From Ovis canadensis (lineage: Eukaryota; Chordata; Mammalia; Artiodactyla; Bovidae), in contig NC_091247.1 in assembly GCF_042477335.2 (NCBI RefSeq), forward strand, positions 224,030,001 to 224,094,000: a DNA stretch of 64,000 bases, in the 5' to 3' direction. Position 1 is the first letter of the stretch. The number at the start of each line of letters is the position of its first letter. A program made the translations under genes and the position numbers. Positions 1 to 11,010 of the stretch are shown here, piece after piece. Under the pieces are notes generated by a model. The model ran no database searches. It was not told where the DNA came from and was given only the letters and a program-made list of their open reading frames with translations.

Positions 1-32
1 AACTAGAAAAGAAAATAAATTTTCTGCTAAAA
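1..32 (+). CDS. EP300: EP300 exon 23 (end only)
   Basis: The window opens inside an exon. Frame starting at base 2 reads [10 protein letters not shown], which in p300 lies just before the acetyltransferase core. The exon ends with one base of a split Arg codon, followed by the donor GTAAGT at 33. Confidence 0.9.
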
Positions 33-3000
33 GTAAGTTCCTTTCTTACAGGTAAATTATGGGAAAACTTTGCTTGAAACATCATTAAAAATTAACATCC
101 AGAAAGAATTATTTTGTTTCAACATTATTTAAAATATTTAACCAAACTAAACAACAAATAATTTTTCCATGATGTACTTGAAGTTCTACTGTAGTATCCT
201 TTTTGGTGTGAAGTTACTTATACCTAATAATGTGTAAAAAAGCGCAGATGTATTTTTCTTGTTCCAACACATTTCCTGACAGAGGCCAGCATTGCCATCC
301 CGTGAGTGATTCCCTCAGTTTTGTGGAGGGGCTGCATTTAGCCCTATGTGATCTTTTCACTTGGTGGGTGGCAGTAGTTTTAGTTCTGGAGATAGATGCC
401 TGTGCAGTTTTTTGCTGTTCTGTGTTGTTGTTTAGTCACTAAGTTGAGTCCATCTCTTTGCGACCCCTTGGGCTGCAGCATGCCAGGCTCCCCTGTACTC
501 CACTATCTCCAGAGTCTGCTCACATTGATGGCCATTGAGTCAGTGATAATCTTGCTAGTGTTGAAAAAGCAGAAGTGAGATACGGTATTGAAATTTGACT
601 GGTAGTGATAAATGTGCACCTTGGCTACTCCTGAACTTGTCACTTGTAAATCCTAGGACTGCCATCTACCAGGCTTGGGACATTTCTGGAGAATCGTGTG
701 AATGAGTTTCTGAGGCGACAAAATCACCCTGAGTCAGGAGAGGTCACTGTTCGAGTAGTTCATGCTTCTGACAAAACTGTGGAAGTCAAACCAGGCATGA
801 AAGCAAGGTATGTAGTAATTTCCCCCTTTCTTATCTGTGGATCCACAGTTGCTCACACATAGTTACTGTTGATGATTCTAATCTGAATGAAATGTTGTAC
901 TTCTTCCCTCCACTATGAATTGTATAGATTTGTAGATAGTGGAGAGATGGCAGAATCCTTTCCATATCGAACCAAAGCCCTCTTTGCCTTCGAAGAAATC
1001 GATGGTGTTGACTTGTGCTTCTTTGGTATGCACGTTCAGGAGTATGGCTCTGACTGCCCTCCGCCCAACCAGAGGTAGGACTTTACTGTGGCTACTTTCT
1101 AATTTGTGTGGAAGTTTGAAATTACAGTCAGGTGAACAAGCGTAGTGGATAAGAAAATGTTTGATGTGCTTTTTTTGGAAATGTAAGTTCTCAAGTGTGT
1201 AGTATAGAAGTGAAACCAAAAAAAAAACAAAATACTGCTCTTTCATGTTCATAATAACAGGGAAAGAGATATGAATGGCAGCCTAAAATATGACTTTTCA
1301 GAAAATGTACTTAAATCTAGGCTGAGTACCTTCTTGAGATGTAAAAGAATGTCACACAAATGAAGTAGAGTATGGTGTAGAATTTTCCACGTAGTATAAA
1401 GGCCAGAATAAGAGTCTGTCAGAATGTATTTGGATCGCTCAGTAGTGACTAATTATGCTGTGTCTCAGGCCCTGCTAGGTGCTGAGATAGTAATAGAGCC
1501 ACAGACCCACAAAACTCCCCTGATGAGCTCATGATCTAGTCATTTACCTAAATAAATGTAATACTGTGTGATAAGCATTAAAAATGACAAGGTGAGCAAA
1601 GGGCACAGAGAAGAGAGATGTCTTTAGCCACATCATTAGAAACTTATTATGCAACTTGACCTGGCTTCTTTCTCGTTTGATACAGGAGAGTATACATATC
1701 ATACCTCGATAGTGTTCACTTCTTCCGTCCTAAATGCTTGAGGACTGCAGTCTATCATGAAATCCTAATTGGATATTTGGAATATGTCAAGAAATTAGGG
1801 TAAGCATAAAAAATGCTAGTTTTAAAAACAACTTGTTTAAGCTGATTAGTTTTAAACTGATCACCACTGTGGTATTTTGGTGAGATACAGTACGTGCAAA
1901 TATGTAACTTTTTGGTTTTTTCTCTTCCACTTTGGTTTTCATCTGGCAGAACTATAATTTAGAGACCCTTTGAAATTGTTGGCTTTGCCATGGGAAAGAA
2001 ATGGATATTGTGATGCTAGTTGCACCCATCCCGAATTACTTTATTTTGTTCAGTTAAGCTGTTTGATACAGTTGGATTTGAAGAGCCAGAACTTTATAAA
2101 CTGCACTTGGTCCTTTCACACCTCTGAGTATCAAAACCTTCGTACGGGTTCCTTACCTTCAAGGTATATATGTGCTTGAGAATGTTTAGCACCTCACCTT
2201 GCAGGTTATTCCTCCTGATATTTTGCATTTCATTAAACTCTCTTGTTGACATGGATTGACTTTTCCTTTGCATTGTAGCTTTTGTTTGGTCTTTAAATAC
2301 AAATTGAGGATTTTTTTGATCCAGGGTTATTTATGCCTAGTTCTGGCATAGATCACACACTTCATGTTATCTTGGGGAATTGTTAGTTTCTGTACTGATT
2401 GCTCTTTGTGGTTTAACGTGGAGCATTCTTTCTAGAATGGATGATCTTTCTCTTCAATGTTCCTTTTGTCTGTGTTGTTAGATACACAACAGGGCATATT
2501 TGGGCGTGTCCGCCAAGTGAAGGAGATGACTACATCTTCCATTGCCACCCCCCTGACCAGAAGATACCCAAGCCCAAGCGACTGCAGGAGTGGTACAAAA
2601 AGATGCTCGACAAAGCTGTGTCCGAGCGAATCGTCCATGATTATAAGGTCAGGACGGGGGATGACAGCACCGTGGCTTAACTAGTCCTACTGCTCTGTAT
2701 TTGGCTTGTTTTACTACCTTAAGAAAAATCTTGTGTTTCTTCTCACTCTTCCATGTAATTTAAGATGAAGTAGACTTGGCAAAACATTTGACAACCGTTT
2801 GTGACTGTAGGGTGTCTCATAATAAGAAACTTGAACTATTAAATGTCTCACCTGTTTTTACTCATGGGGAGGAAAACATGAACTGGTATTGTCCTAATAA
2901 GCAGCCCGGAAAATTGTTCTTAGCTATATGGTTTCCAGTATCTGTAACTGGGATTTTTCTGAACATATTTCTCAGTAGAAACTGCTAGTATTTCTAGGAT

Positions 3001-6000
3001 TTTTGCAAGGCCAGCGTGCCTCCCATCACACTGCATTCTGTCTCAGAATCGTTGGAGGGATGGGTGTGAATGCTGCTGCCTCTGCCTTTGTTCCTGACAG
3101 AGGCATTTGTCACTTGGTTACATAAAGGCAGATAATCTCCCCATCCTCACGGGAAGAGGAAACAGGAAGCCAGAAATACTGACTTCAGACCAGACCTTTC
3201 CCTGTTGGTGACGCTGTCTCCCCAGGCACCAGGCTTGGGCACAGAATCCCTGCTATCTTCCAGAAGACACATCTGGTTCTTTGCGCTTCTTGTGTCCGTT
3301 AGCTGTGACTCTGCTGCTATATAATAAATGCCTTTTTTTTTCCCCCAAAAATAGACGTTGCTATTTGTTCTTGGATATTTTCACAGGATATTTTAAAACA
3401 AGCTACTGAAGATCGGTTGACAAGCGCGAAGGAATTGCCTTACTTTGAGGGAGATTTCTGGCCCAATGTCCTGGAAGAGAGCATTAAGGAACTGGAGCAG
3501 GAGGAGGAGGAGCGGAAGCGGGAGGAGAACACCAGCAACGAGAGCACAGATGTGAGCACTCTGCGTTTCCCTTTTCCACCTCTGCCTCCGCTCATATGAC
3601 CCGGACGTGAGCTGAGGCTTCCAACGGGCCCTGAAGCTCTAGCTCTCTAAATTGGGCAGGCGCGGAATATTGGTGTAGATAAGTTAGTATGGTTCTAGTT
3701 TAGAGAGTTTAAGCCCTTTTTGCACCAGACCTCATTTTTAAATGGAATCCTGGATTTCTAGTAATGGAAACCCTGGAGAACAGAACATTACCTGTCTAGA
3801 ACATGACATTGATAAACTGTTTCTGCAAAAGTCTGAATTATGTATGTTTCAGGCCTTGCGGGCCATATATTGTCTCCAGCACGTTCTTTTTTTCTTCTTT
3901 AAACAACTGTTTAAGTGTAAAAACCATCATTCTTAGCCGTACAAAAAACAAATCTGGGCCAGAGTTTACCAGTCCCCCCTACAGAAGCTGCCTTATAGCA
4001 GGTCATCTGACAAGGTCAGATGACAAGGTTTCCTTGTCATTTATTTCCCTGCAGTATATGTCGGTTGCCCTTGCTGAGTCTGAACTACTGAAATCGCCCT
4101 TAGTCTAAGAATTCTTTATAGCCTGCAGTTTAGACTCCTTGATTGAATGTTTTTCAAGGTGGTTTGGTTTTTTTTTTTTTTTTTTTTAAATAGTCCATGA
4201 AATTTTAGAAAGTGAGTCGAAGGAAATAGAACCAGGGCCTTTGGCTCCCTACTCCCATGCACACTTCACTACCTGCTGCTCACTCCTCTCCATCCTCAGA
4301 TTTGGTTTGGGCTGGCTCCACCTGAGGTGTCTCCTGGTCCGCAGCTTCCGCTGGCCAAAGACCTAAGGCTGCTGTTGTCTAATGAAGAGAGATCAGCAGA
4401 GAGATTTTTCAGTGGGAGAAAATTAATGCAAGAACATTAGTAAACCTTAGTTTACAGCTTTAAAAAGAAAGAGGAGCAATGAAGAGAGAGCAGCTGTTAG
4501 AAGGTTATGATCTATTGCTCCATCAGAAACTTGTTCTTAACAGTTACTAACAAATAACTGTTCTAAACTTGTAAACAGTCTCTTAGCAAAGAGTTACTAA
4601 CATTTCTTGTTCTCTCATGCTAACCTGCAGGTGACAAAGGGTGACAGCAAAAACGCTAAAAAGAAAAACAACAAGAAAACTAGCAAAAACAAGAGCAGCC
4701 TGAGTCGGGGCAATAAGAAGAAGCCAGGCATGCCCAACGTATCCAACGACCTCTCACAGAAGTTGTATGCCACCATGGAGAAGCACAAAGAGGTAAGAGA
4801 ACAGCCCCCAGAGTAGGAAAACCAAGGCCAGGGTCCTCCAGAACTGCCCACCATAGTTGGTATTTATGATGTGAGCACCAGATCATTTGAAACTCAGAAG
4901 GAAGAAAATCATACTGGAAAAGGAAATGGCAGCCCCCTCCAGTACCTTTGCCTGGAAAATCCCATGGACGGAGGAGCCTGGTAGACTACAGTCCATGGGG
5001 TCGCAAAGAGTTGGACACGACTGAGCGACTTCACTTTCCCTTAGGAAAAAAAAAAAGAAAATCATTTGAGGGAGAAGAAAGCAAAAAGAGGGTAGTGAGA
5101 ACATGAAATGGTAAGGTATCTTACTTAGATCTGTAGCTGTTACAAAGCTATATGGTGTTGGGAGAAGTGTAAGCAGTTTGTCTGACCCTATTGTTTGTAA
5201 CCGTTTTATGTTTGTGTTTCTGTCCATTGTTCAGAAGATGGGCTTGTTGGATATCTTTTGGGTATCTTTGTGCTTTTGCTTTATACCAAAGCCCCTTAGA
5301 ACTCTATTTGGCCATTCAGGTTTCTAATGGAACTTTGGCGAAACTAATGAATGTTTTGCCATACTGAAAGGGAATTGGCAAATGGAGAGGATTGAAGAAA
5401 AGTTAAACTTTGATATATGCATTCATGAATGCCTTCACAGCAAAGTTAAAACTTGGAATTATTTCATTATTGGTTATTTGTTGTTTGGGAATAGAACTGA
5501 GTATGTTGGGGGTTTTTTCCCCTTCAACATTATTGTTGGTAAGATGAGGCCTTTTGAAGGGTCATGTTGGTTTGTTTAAACATCTGTTTATCTCCATGTT
5601 CAGACATCAGGTTCTTATAGGAAGAGGCTATTAATGTAGAGAGGGAACTGATGGTTTGATTTTAGGTGTGGAACTCTGTCATAACAGCGATTAGGAAAGG
5701 CCCTTAGAGTATGTTGTAATAGGTATGACTTCAGTTGTAGATACATCATCTGAAGAATATGTGGGTAGTAGTCTCCTGTTAGGAGTTAGAATCTAATGTA
5801 ATCATTTTATTAAATTTAGGTATTGTTTTAGCTCTAGGGTGACATTCAGCAGTCAGTCACGATGGCTGTTATTAGAGGTTGGCCATAGGGAGTCACCAGG
5901 TGGTTTGATCTGCCCCCACTTGTTAGATACAGTACTTCCCTGTGTGTGATCACATTTTCAGGACACTCCTCCTCACTCTGTGAGTGCTTGCTTTGAGCCA

Positions 6001-9000
6001 CAGTAGCAAACCCAGTATCACAGTCCCCCCTTGAGCTTTTAACTCTGGCTTTGAATGTCTTTACTCAGTGTGGATGCTCTTGTCCTGTGTTGTTCGTGGC
6101 GTGTGCAATCTTAGTCCCATGTCCCGTCTCCCACCCCCACCCAGGGCCGAACCCATGCCCTTGCAGTGGCAGAGCAGTGTTAACCACTGGACCACCAAGA
6201 AAGTCACTGTGTTCTTTTTCTAGACTCTTGTTCTATGCCAACATTGCTGCCCAGATATATAACAAATATTATTGCCAGTTTGCATAGATTTTCAGCCTCA
6301 AAAAAATGGACAGGTTATAGTGGGCAATACAGCAGTTACAAGTTCTTGATCTCTTGAAGGTTCCCTTTTACATTTTATTATTACAGAAATAGCAGCTTCC
6401 TCTTGCAGCCTTTAAACCAGTGGTTATGGGAATCAGTGGTTGTGTTGTGTTTTTAAACAAAAATTTTTTGTTTCTGTAGCAAGGAAAAAGATTTTGCTTT
6501 TTTATTCTTCCCACCCCTACCAATTTTTTTTCCTTCCGAACTTACAGGAAAGTACAGAAGATGCCCTCCTGTTGCTTTCAGCTAGATTCATCAGTTAACG
6601 TTCTACTACATTTTATTTCAGTAAGCTCCTTCTAAGACAGAGGACACGCTCTGCATAAGCGTGCTGTGACTTCACACTCAGGAAACCTCTCCCCTGTCAC
6701 CACCTCCCATCTGCTCCTCTGCTGCATGTTGAGTTGCCATGTCTCAGTTCCTGGCTTTATTTTCTTTAATGACATAGGCATTTTGTGAAGACTCCAGGCC
6801 AATTGCTTTGTAGAATATCTATCCGTTTGGGTTTTTCTGATTTATTTCCTTATAATTAGAGTCAGGTTAAACCATGGATTGCATCTTAAAAGTTGACCTC
6901 TTTGAAGTAGAATGTCCCCTCTATGGCCCTGTGTTTGACCATTCTTCTTTTGAAGAATTACTGAATGAGATAGAAGACATAAGATGCAGATGTTTTAGGC
7001 CCACTGTAGTCAGTTTCAAAAAAAAGAACAAATGCATGAAGCAGGAGAATGCGGGCTGTGTCGTGGAGCCTTGCAGGGTGGCCACAGAAGGAAGCCAGGC
7101 CTCCCGGCCCCCGGGTGCAGAGCCTGGCCAGCTGCCTGCAGTGCTCAGTTCCAGAGTCCAGAGGGGACTGTCTGTGTTGCAGGTCTTCTTTGTGATCCGT
7201 CTCATCGCTGGCCCTGCCGCCAACTCCCTGCCTCCCATTGTTGACCCCGACCCCCTCATCCCCTGTGACCTGATGGATGGGCGGGATGCCTTTCTCACCC
7301 TCGCAAGGGACAAGCACCTGGAGTTCTCATCACTGCGAAGAGCCCAGTGGTCCACCATGTGCATGCTGGTTGAGCTGCACACCCAGAGCCAGGACCGCTT
7401 TGTCTACACCTGCAACGAGTGCAAGCACCACGTGGAGACTCGCTGGCATTGCACCGTGTGTGAGGTGGGTCCCTTGGCGGGGAGGGCTGGGGGATTCCAG
7501 GTACCTGAGAGGCAGTTCAGAGGTGGTGCTGGCCTGAGGGCAGCCTCCGGGGCCAGTGTGAGGACCAGAAGAGGCCAGGTGGGGCCTGGTGTCAGATTTG
7601 AATGGTTGGGCTAAAGAAGCTTTCTCTAAAATGGGGCTTTTCAGCCCAAGCAGGATATGTAAATGCTTTTGAATGGCTTGAATCTTGGAGTGTTGACCTG
7701 CTCCTGTTTTCCCCAGGATTATGACTTGTGTATCACCTGCTACAACACTAAAAACCATGACCACAAGATGGAGAAGCTCGGGCTGGGGCTTGATGACGAG
7801 AGCAACAACCAGCAGGCCGCCGCCACGCAGAGCCCCGGAGACTCCCGCCGCCTGAGCATCCAGCGCTGCATCCAGTCGCTGGTGCACGCCTGCCAGTGCC
7901 GCAACGCCAACTGCTCGCTGCCGTCCTGCCAGAAGATGAAGCGGGTGGTGCAGCACACCAAGGGCTGCAAGCGCAAGACCAACGGCGGCTGCCCCATCTG
8001 CAAACAGCTCATCGCCCTGTGCTGCTACCACGCCAAGCACTGCCAGGAGAACAAGTGCCCCGTGCCCTTCTGCCTCAACATCAAGCAGAAGCTCCGGCAG
8101 CAGCAGCTGCAGCACCGGCTCCAGCAGGCCCAGATGCTGCGCCGGCGGATGGCCAGCATGCAGCGGACTGGCGTGGTGGGGCAGCAGCAGGGCCTGCCCT
8201 CCCCGACCCCTGCCACCCCAACCACGCCGACAGGCCAGCAGCCCACCACCCCGCAGACACCCCAGCCCCCGCCCCCCTCTCAGCCCCAGCCCACACCTCC
8301 CAACAACATGCCGCCCTACTTGCCCAGGACTCAAGCTGCTGGCCCAGTGTCCCAGGGCAAGGCAGCAGGCCAAGTGACCCCCCCGACCCCGCCTCAGACT
8401 GCTCAGCCCCCACTTCCAGGACCTCCACCTGCAGCAGTGGAAATGGCCATGCAGATTCAGAGGGCAGCCGAGACGCAACGCCAGATGGCCCATGTGCAAA
8501 TCTTTCAGCGGCCAATCCAGCACCAGATGCCGCAGATGACTCCCATGGCCCCCATGGGTATGAACCCGCCCCCCATGGCCAGAGGGCCTGGTGGACATTT
8601 GGAGCCAGGGATGGGACCCACTGGCATGCAGCAGCAACCCCCGTGGGCCCAGGGAGGACTGCCCCCGCCCCAGCAGCTGCAGTCCGGGATGCCCCGGCCA
8701 GCCATGATGTCGGTGTCACAGCATGGGCAGCCCCTGAACATGCCTCCCCAGACGGGCCTGGGCCAGGTAGGTGTGAGCCCTCTCAAGCCAGGCACTGTGT
8801 CTCAACAAGCCTTACAGAACCTCCTGCGGACTCTCAGGTCTCCCAGCTCCCCCATGCAGCAGCAACAGGTGCTCAGTATCCTTCATGCCAACCCCCAGCT
8901 ATTGGCTGCGTTCATCAAACAGCGGGCTGCCAAGTACGCAAACTCCAACCCGCAGCCGCTCCCCGGGCAGCCAGGCCTGCAGCCTCCCGCCATGCCAGGT

Positions 9001-9891
9001 CAGCAGGGGGTCCACTCCAGCCCTGCCATGCAGAACTTGAACCCCATGCAGGCAGGTGTCCCGAGGGCTGGCTTGCCCCAGCAGCCCACACAGCAGCAAC
9101 AGCTCCCACCACCCATGGGTGGGATGAGCCCGCAGGCTCAGCAGATGAACATGAATCACAGCACCATGCCCTCGCAATTCCGAGACATCTTGAGGCGACA
9201 GCAGATGTTGCAGCAGCAGCAGCAGGGAGCGGGGCCAGGGATGGGCCCGGGGCTGGCCAACCACAACCAGTTCCAGCCCCCGCAGGGCGTGGGCTACCCT
9301 GCCCCACAGCAGCAGCCGCCGCCACGAATGCAGCACCACATGCAGCAGATGCCGCAAGGGAACATGGGACAGATGGGCCAGCTCCCGCAGGCCCTGGGAG
9401 CAGAGGCGGGAGCCAGTCTGCAGGCCTACCAGCAGCGGCTCCTTCAGCAACAGATGGGCTCGCCGGCCCAGCCCAACCCCATGAGCCCCCAGCAGCACAT
9501 GCTCCCGAGTCAGGCTCAGTCCCCGCACCTCCAAGGCCAGCAGATCCCGTCTCTCTCCAATCAAGTGCGATCTCCCCAGCCTGTCCCTTCTCCGCGGCCG
9601 CAGTCCCAGCCCCCCCACTCCAGCCCTTCCCCACGGATGCAGCCTCAGCCTTCTCCACACCACGTCTCCCCACAGACCAGTTCTCCACATCCTGGACTGG
9701 TCGCTGCCCAGGGCAACCCCATGGAACAAGGGCATTTTGCCAGCCCGGACCAGAATTCGATGCTCTCTCAGCTCGCTAGCAATCCAGGCATGGCAAACCT
9801 CCATGGTGCGAGCGCCACGGACCTGGGACTCGGCACCGACAACTCAGACTTGAATTCAAACCTCTCACAGAGTACACTAGACATACACTAG
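1..9891 (+). CDS. EP300: EP300 (p300 histone acetyltransferase), 3' part, nine exons
   Basis: This is a nuclear transcriptional co-activator and lysine acetyltransferase that acetylates histones and many transcription factors using acetyl-CoA. Coding pieces are 1-32, 657-807, 928-1074, 1686-1799, 2482-2647, 3387-3551, 4631-4792, 7183-7464 and 7717-9891. All have GT/AG boundaries and keep one frame for 1130 residues, matching about residue 1285 to the end of the 2414-residue human protein. In order I see the acetyltransferase domain (exons to 7464, with the WYKKMLD motif carrying the general-acid tyrosine), a Lys-rich autoinhibitory loop, a ZZ zinc finger, the TAZ2 Cys/His domain, and a Gln/Pro-rich tail containing the helical NCBD. 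Human exon numbering would be 23-31. The 5' part lies outside the window. CREBBP is the only close alternative, but the sequence and the synteny with L3MBTL2 both fit EP300. Confidence 0.98.
423..551 (-). repeat. BovB LINE 3' end or derived SINE fragment
   Basis: GTTGTTGTTTAGTCACTAAG followed by TCTTTGCGACCCC and GCATGCCAGGCTCCCCTGT is the reverse complement of the BovB 3' end. It lies in the EP300 intron between exons 23 and 24 and is well diverged from the consensus. Confidence 0.8.
657..807 (+). CDS. EP300: EP300 exon 24
   Basis: The acceptor TCCTAG precedes 657 and the two bases GA complete the split Arg codon. The exon encodes [20 protein letters not shown] and continues to VKPGMKA, the N-terminal strand and helix of the acetyltransferase fold. 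The donor is GTATGT at 808. Confidence 0.97.
928..1074 (+). CDS. EP300: EP300 exon 25
   Basis: The exon reads [20 protein letters not shown] to CPPPNQ, part of the central beta-sheet of the acetyltransferase domain. Acceptor TATAG and donor GTAGGA bound it. Both ends split Arg codons (AG|A and AG|G). Confidence 0.97.
1686..1799 (+). CDS. EP300: EP300 exon 26
   Basis: The exon reads [20 protein letters not shown] to YVKKL. The YLDS stretch forms part of the acetyl-CoA binding pocket in p300; its Asp is human D1399. Acceptor is TACAG and donor GTAAGC, with a split Gly codon at the 3' end. Confidence 0.97.
2482..2647 (+). CDS. EP300: EP300 exon 27 (catalytic residues)
   Basis: The exon reads [20 protein letters not shown] to RIVHDYK. 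It carries the pocket Trp in HIWACPP (human W1436) and the general-acid Tyr in EWYKKMLD (human Y1467), so the catalytic centre looks intact. Acceptor is GTTAG and donor GTCAGG. Confidence 0.97.
3387..3551 (+). CDS. EP300: EP300 exon 28
   Basis: The exon reads [20 protein letters not shown] and ends at an acidic helix followed by NTSNESTD. It has Leu where I recall Phe in human (DIFKQ), a conservative change. Acceptor is TCACAG and donor GTGAGC. Confidence 0.97.
4005..4040. repeat. Two overlapping perfect hairpins in EP300 intron 28
   Basis: ATCTGAC-AAG-GTCAGAT (4005-4021) is a perfect inverted repeat. It overlaps a second one, ATGACAAGG-TTT-CCTTGTCAT (4020-4040). The arms share bases, so only one hairpin can form at a time. 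No function is known. Confidence 0.8.
4631..4792 (+). CDS. EP300: EP300 exon 29 (autoacetylation loop)
   Basis: The exon encodes [20 protein letters not shown] and continues to MEKHKE. This Lys-rich segment is the p300 regulatory loop, whose trans-autoacetylation relieves autoinhibition. Lysines are dense and conserved. Acceptor is CTGCAG and donor GTAAGA. Confidence 0.97.
4913..5054 (+). mobile_element. Bov-tA type SINE in EP300 intron 29
   Basis: It carries the Bov-A core (AGGAAATGGCAGCCC, CCATGGACGGAGGAGCCTGG, GTCCATGGGGTCGCAAAGAG, GACACGACTGAGCGAC). A 10-base target duplication AGAAAATCAT flanks it at 4903-4912 and 5055-5064, so the insertion edges are well defined. Confidence 0.9.
6085..6206 (-). 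mobile_element. CHR-type tRNA-derived SINE fragment
   Basis: Read on the minus strand it shows the tRNA-like head (GGTGGTCCAGTGGTTAACAC and a B-box-like GGTTCGGCCCTGGG). It is partial and old, and lies in EP300 intron 29. It is not a functional tRNA gene. Confidence 0.75.
7183..7464 (+). CDS. EP300: EP300 exon 30
   Basis: The exon reads [20 protein letters not shown] to HCTVCE, covering the C-terminal end of the acetyltransferase domain and the first half of the ZZ zinc finger ([17 protein letters not shown]). Acceptor is TTGCAG and donor GTGGGT. The intronic sequence upstream stays open in the same frame back to about 6874; I take that as chance. Confidence 0.97.
7717..9891 (+). CDS. EP300: EP300 exon 31 (ZZ end, TAZ2, NCBD, stop)
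   Basis: The last coding exon begins [18 protein letters not shown], completing the ZZ finger. It is followed by TAZ2 (about 7855-8090, with zinc ligands in [25 protein letters not shown] and CCYHAKHC), which binds transactivation domains. A Pro/Gln/Met-rich tail follows. It contains the NCBD (about 8794-8945, [14 protein letters not shown] through [10 protein letters not shown]), which folds on SRC-family co-activators. The exon ends STLDIH then TAG at 9889-9891. Compared with the human protein as I recall it, there is an extra proline run near 8265-8280 and a missing MPQGQPG repeat near 8970. Confidence 0.98.
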   Translation, partial: DYDLCITCYNTKNHDHKMEKLGLGLDDESNNQQAAATQSPGDSRRLSIQRCIQSLVHACQCRNANCSLPSCQKMKRVVQHTKGCKRKTNGGCPICKQLIALCCYHAKHCQENKCPVPFCLNIKQKLRQQQLQHRLQQAQMLRRRMASMQRTGVVGQQQGLPSPTPATPTTPTGQQPTTPQTPQPPPPSQPQPTPPNNMPPYLPRTQAAGPVSQGKAAGQVTPPTPPQTAQPPLPGPPPAAVEMAMQIQRAAETQRQMAHVQIFQRPIQHQMPQMTPMAPMGMNPPPMARGPGGHLEPGMGPTGMQQQPPWAQGGLPPPQQLQSGMPRPAMMSVSQHGQPLNMPPQTGLGQVGVSPLKPGTVSQQALQNLLRTLRSPSSPMQQQQVLSILHANPQLLAAFIKQRAAKYANSNPQPLPGQPGLQPPAMPGQQGVHSSPAMQNLNPMQAGVPRAGLPQQPTQQQQLPPPMGGMSPQAQQMNMNHSTMPSQFRDILRRQQMLQQQQQGAGPGMGPGLANHNQFQPPQGVGYPAPQQQPPPRMQHHMQQMPQGNMGQMGQLPQALGAEAGASLQAYQQRLLQQQMGSPAQPNPMSPQQHMLPSQAQSPHLQGQQIPSLSNQVRSPQPVPSPRPQSQPPHSSPSPRMQPQPSPHHVSPQTSSPHPGLVAAQGNPMEQGHFASPDQNSMLSQLASNPGMANLHGASATDLGLGTDNSDLNSNLSQSTLDIH

Positions 9892-11010
9892 AGACACCTT
9901 GTAGTATTTTGGGAGCAAAAAAAAAAAAATTATTTTCTCTTAAGACTTTTTGTACTGCAAACAATTTTTTTGAATCTTTCTTAGCCTAAGAGACAATTTT
10001 CCTTGGAACACATAAGAACTGTGCAGTAGCTGTTTGTGGTTTCGAGCAAACATGCGAGATGAACCTGAGGGGTGATAGAATACAAAGAATATATTTTTGT
10101 TATGGCTGGTTACCACCAGCCTGTTTTTTTCCCTTGTGTGTTTGGTTCAAGTGTGCACTGGGAGGAGGCTGAGGTCTGTGAAGCCAACCACACGCTCCTG
10201 CCTTGCACCTCCAATAGGTTTTATTATTTTTTTTAAATTAATGAAAATATGTAATATTAATAGTTATTATTTACTGGTGCAGATGGTTGACATTTTTCCC
10301 TATTTTCCTCACTTTATGAAAGAGTTAAAAAAGAACATTTCTAAAACCAGAGGACAAAAGGGGTTAATGTTACTTTAAAATTACATTCTATATATATATA
10401 AATATATATAAATATATATTAAAATACCAATTTTTTTTCTCTGGGTGCAAAGATGTTCATTCTTTTAAAAATGTTTGAAAAAAGAAAAAAGAAAAAAAAA
10501 CAACCCCTTTGCTCCCCTCAAGTCAACTTTTGTGCTCCAGAAAATTTTCTATTCCGTAAGTCTGATCGTAAAAACTTCAAGTATTAAAGTAATTTGTACA
10601 TGTAGAGAGAAAAATGACTTTTTCAAAATATACAGGGGCAGCTGCCAAATTGATGTATTATATATATTGTGGTTCTGTTTCTTGAAAGAATTTTTTTCGT
10701 TATTTTTACATCTAACAAAGGAAAAAATTAAAAAGAGGGTAAGAAACGATTCCAGTGGGATGATTTTAACACGCAGAATGTCCCTGGGGTTTCTTCTGTG
10801 CTTGCTTTCTTCCTCCTCACCCTGCCCCCAACCCACACACACACACACACACTTTCTGTAAAACTTGAAAATAGAAAGCAAAAACCCTCAACTTGTAAAT
10901 CATGCGATTAAAATTGATTACTTATAAATATGAACTTTGGATCACTGTATAGACTGTTAAATTTGATTTCTTATTACCTATTGTTAAATAAACCGTGTGA
11001 GACAGACACC
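9892..11010 (+). other. EP300: EP300 3' UTR with poly(A) signal
   Basis: The untranslated region runs from the stop to a canonical AATAAA at 10987-10992, followed by a T/G-rich stretch. It is AT-rich with long A and T runs, a (TA)n tract near 10388-10420 and a (CA)n tract near 10838-10853. The exact cleavage point is inferred to lie 10-25 bases after the signal. Confidence 0.8.
10388..10420. repeat. TA-rich microsatellite in EP300 3' UTR
   Basis: Imperfect (TA)n/(ATATATAA)n tract within the EP300 3' UTR. It is self-complementary and likely to vary in length between individuals. Confidence 0.85.

Noticed and set aside
7896-9779. A 627-codon ORF in a second frame of EP300 exon 31, and a 435-codon antisense ORF (7330-8637)
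   Set aside because: They arise from the CAG/CCN-rich, stop-poor composition of the Gln/Pro tail. The encoded proteins are low-complexity Ala/Pro/Gln strings without domains, while the annotated frame matches p300 throughout.
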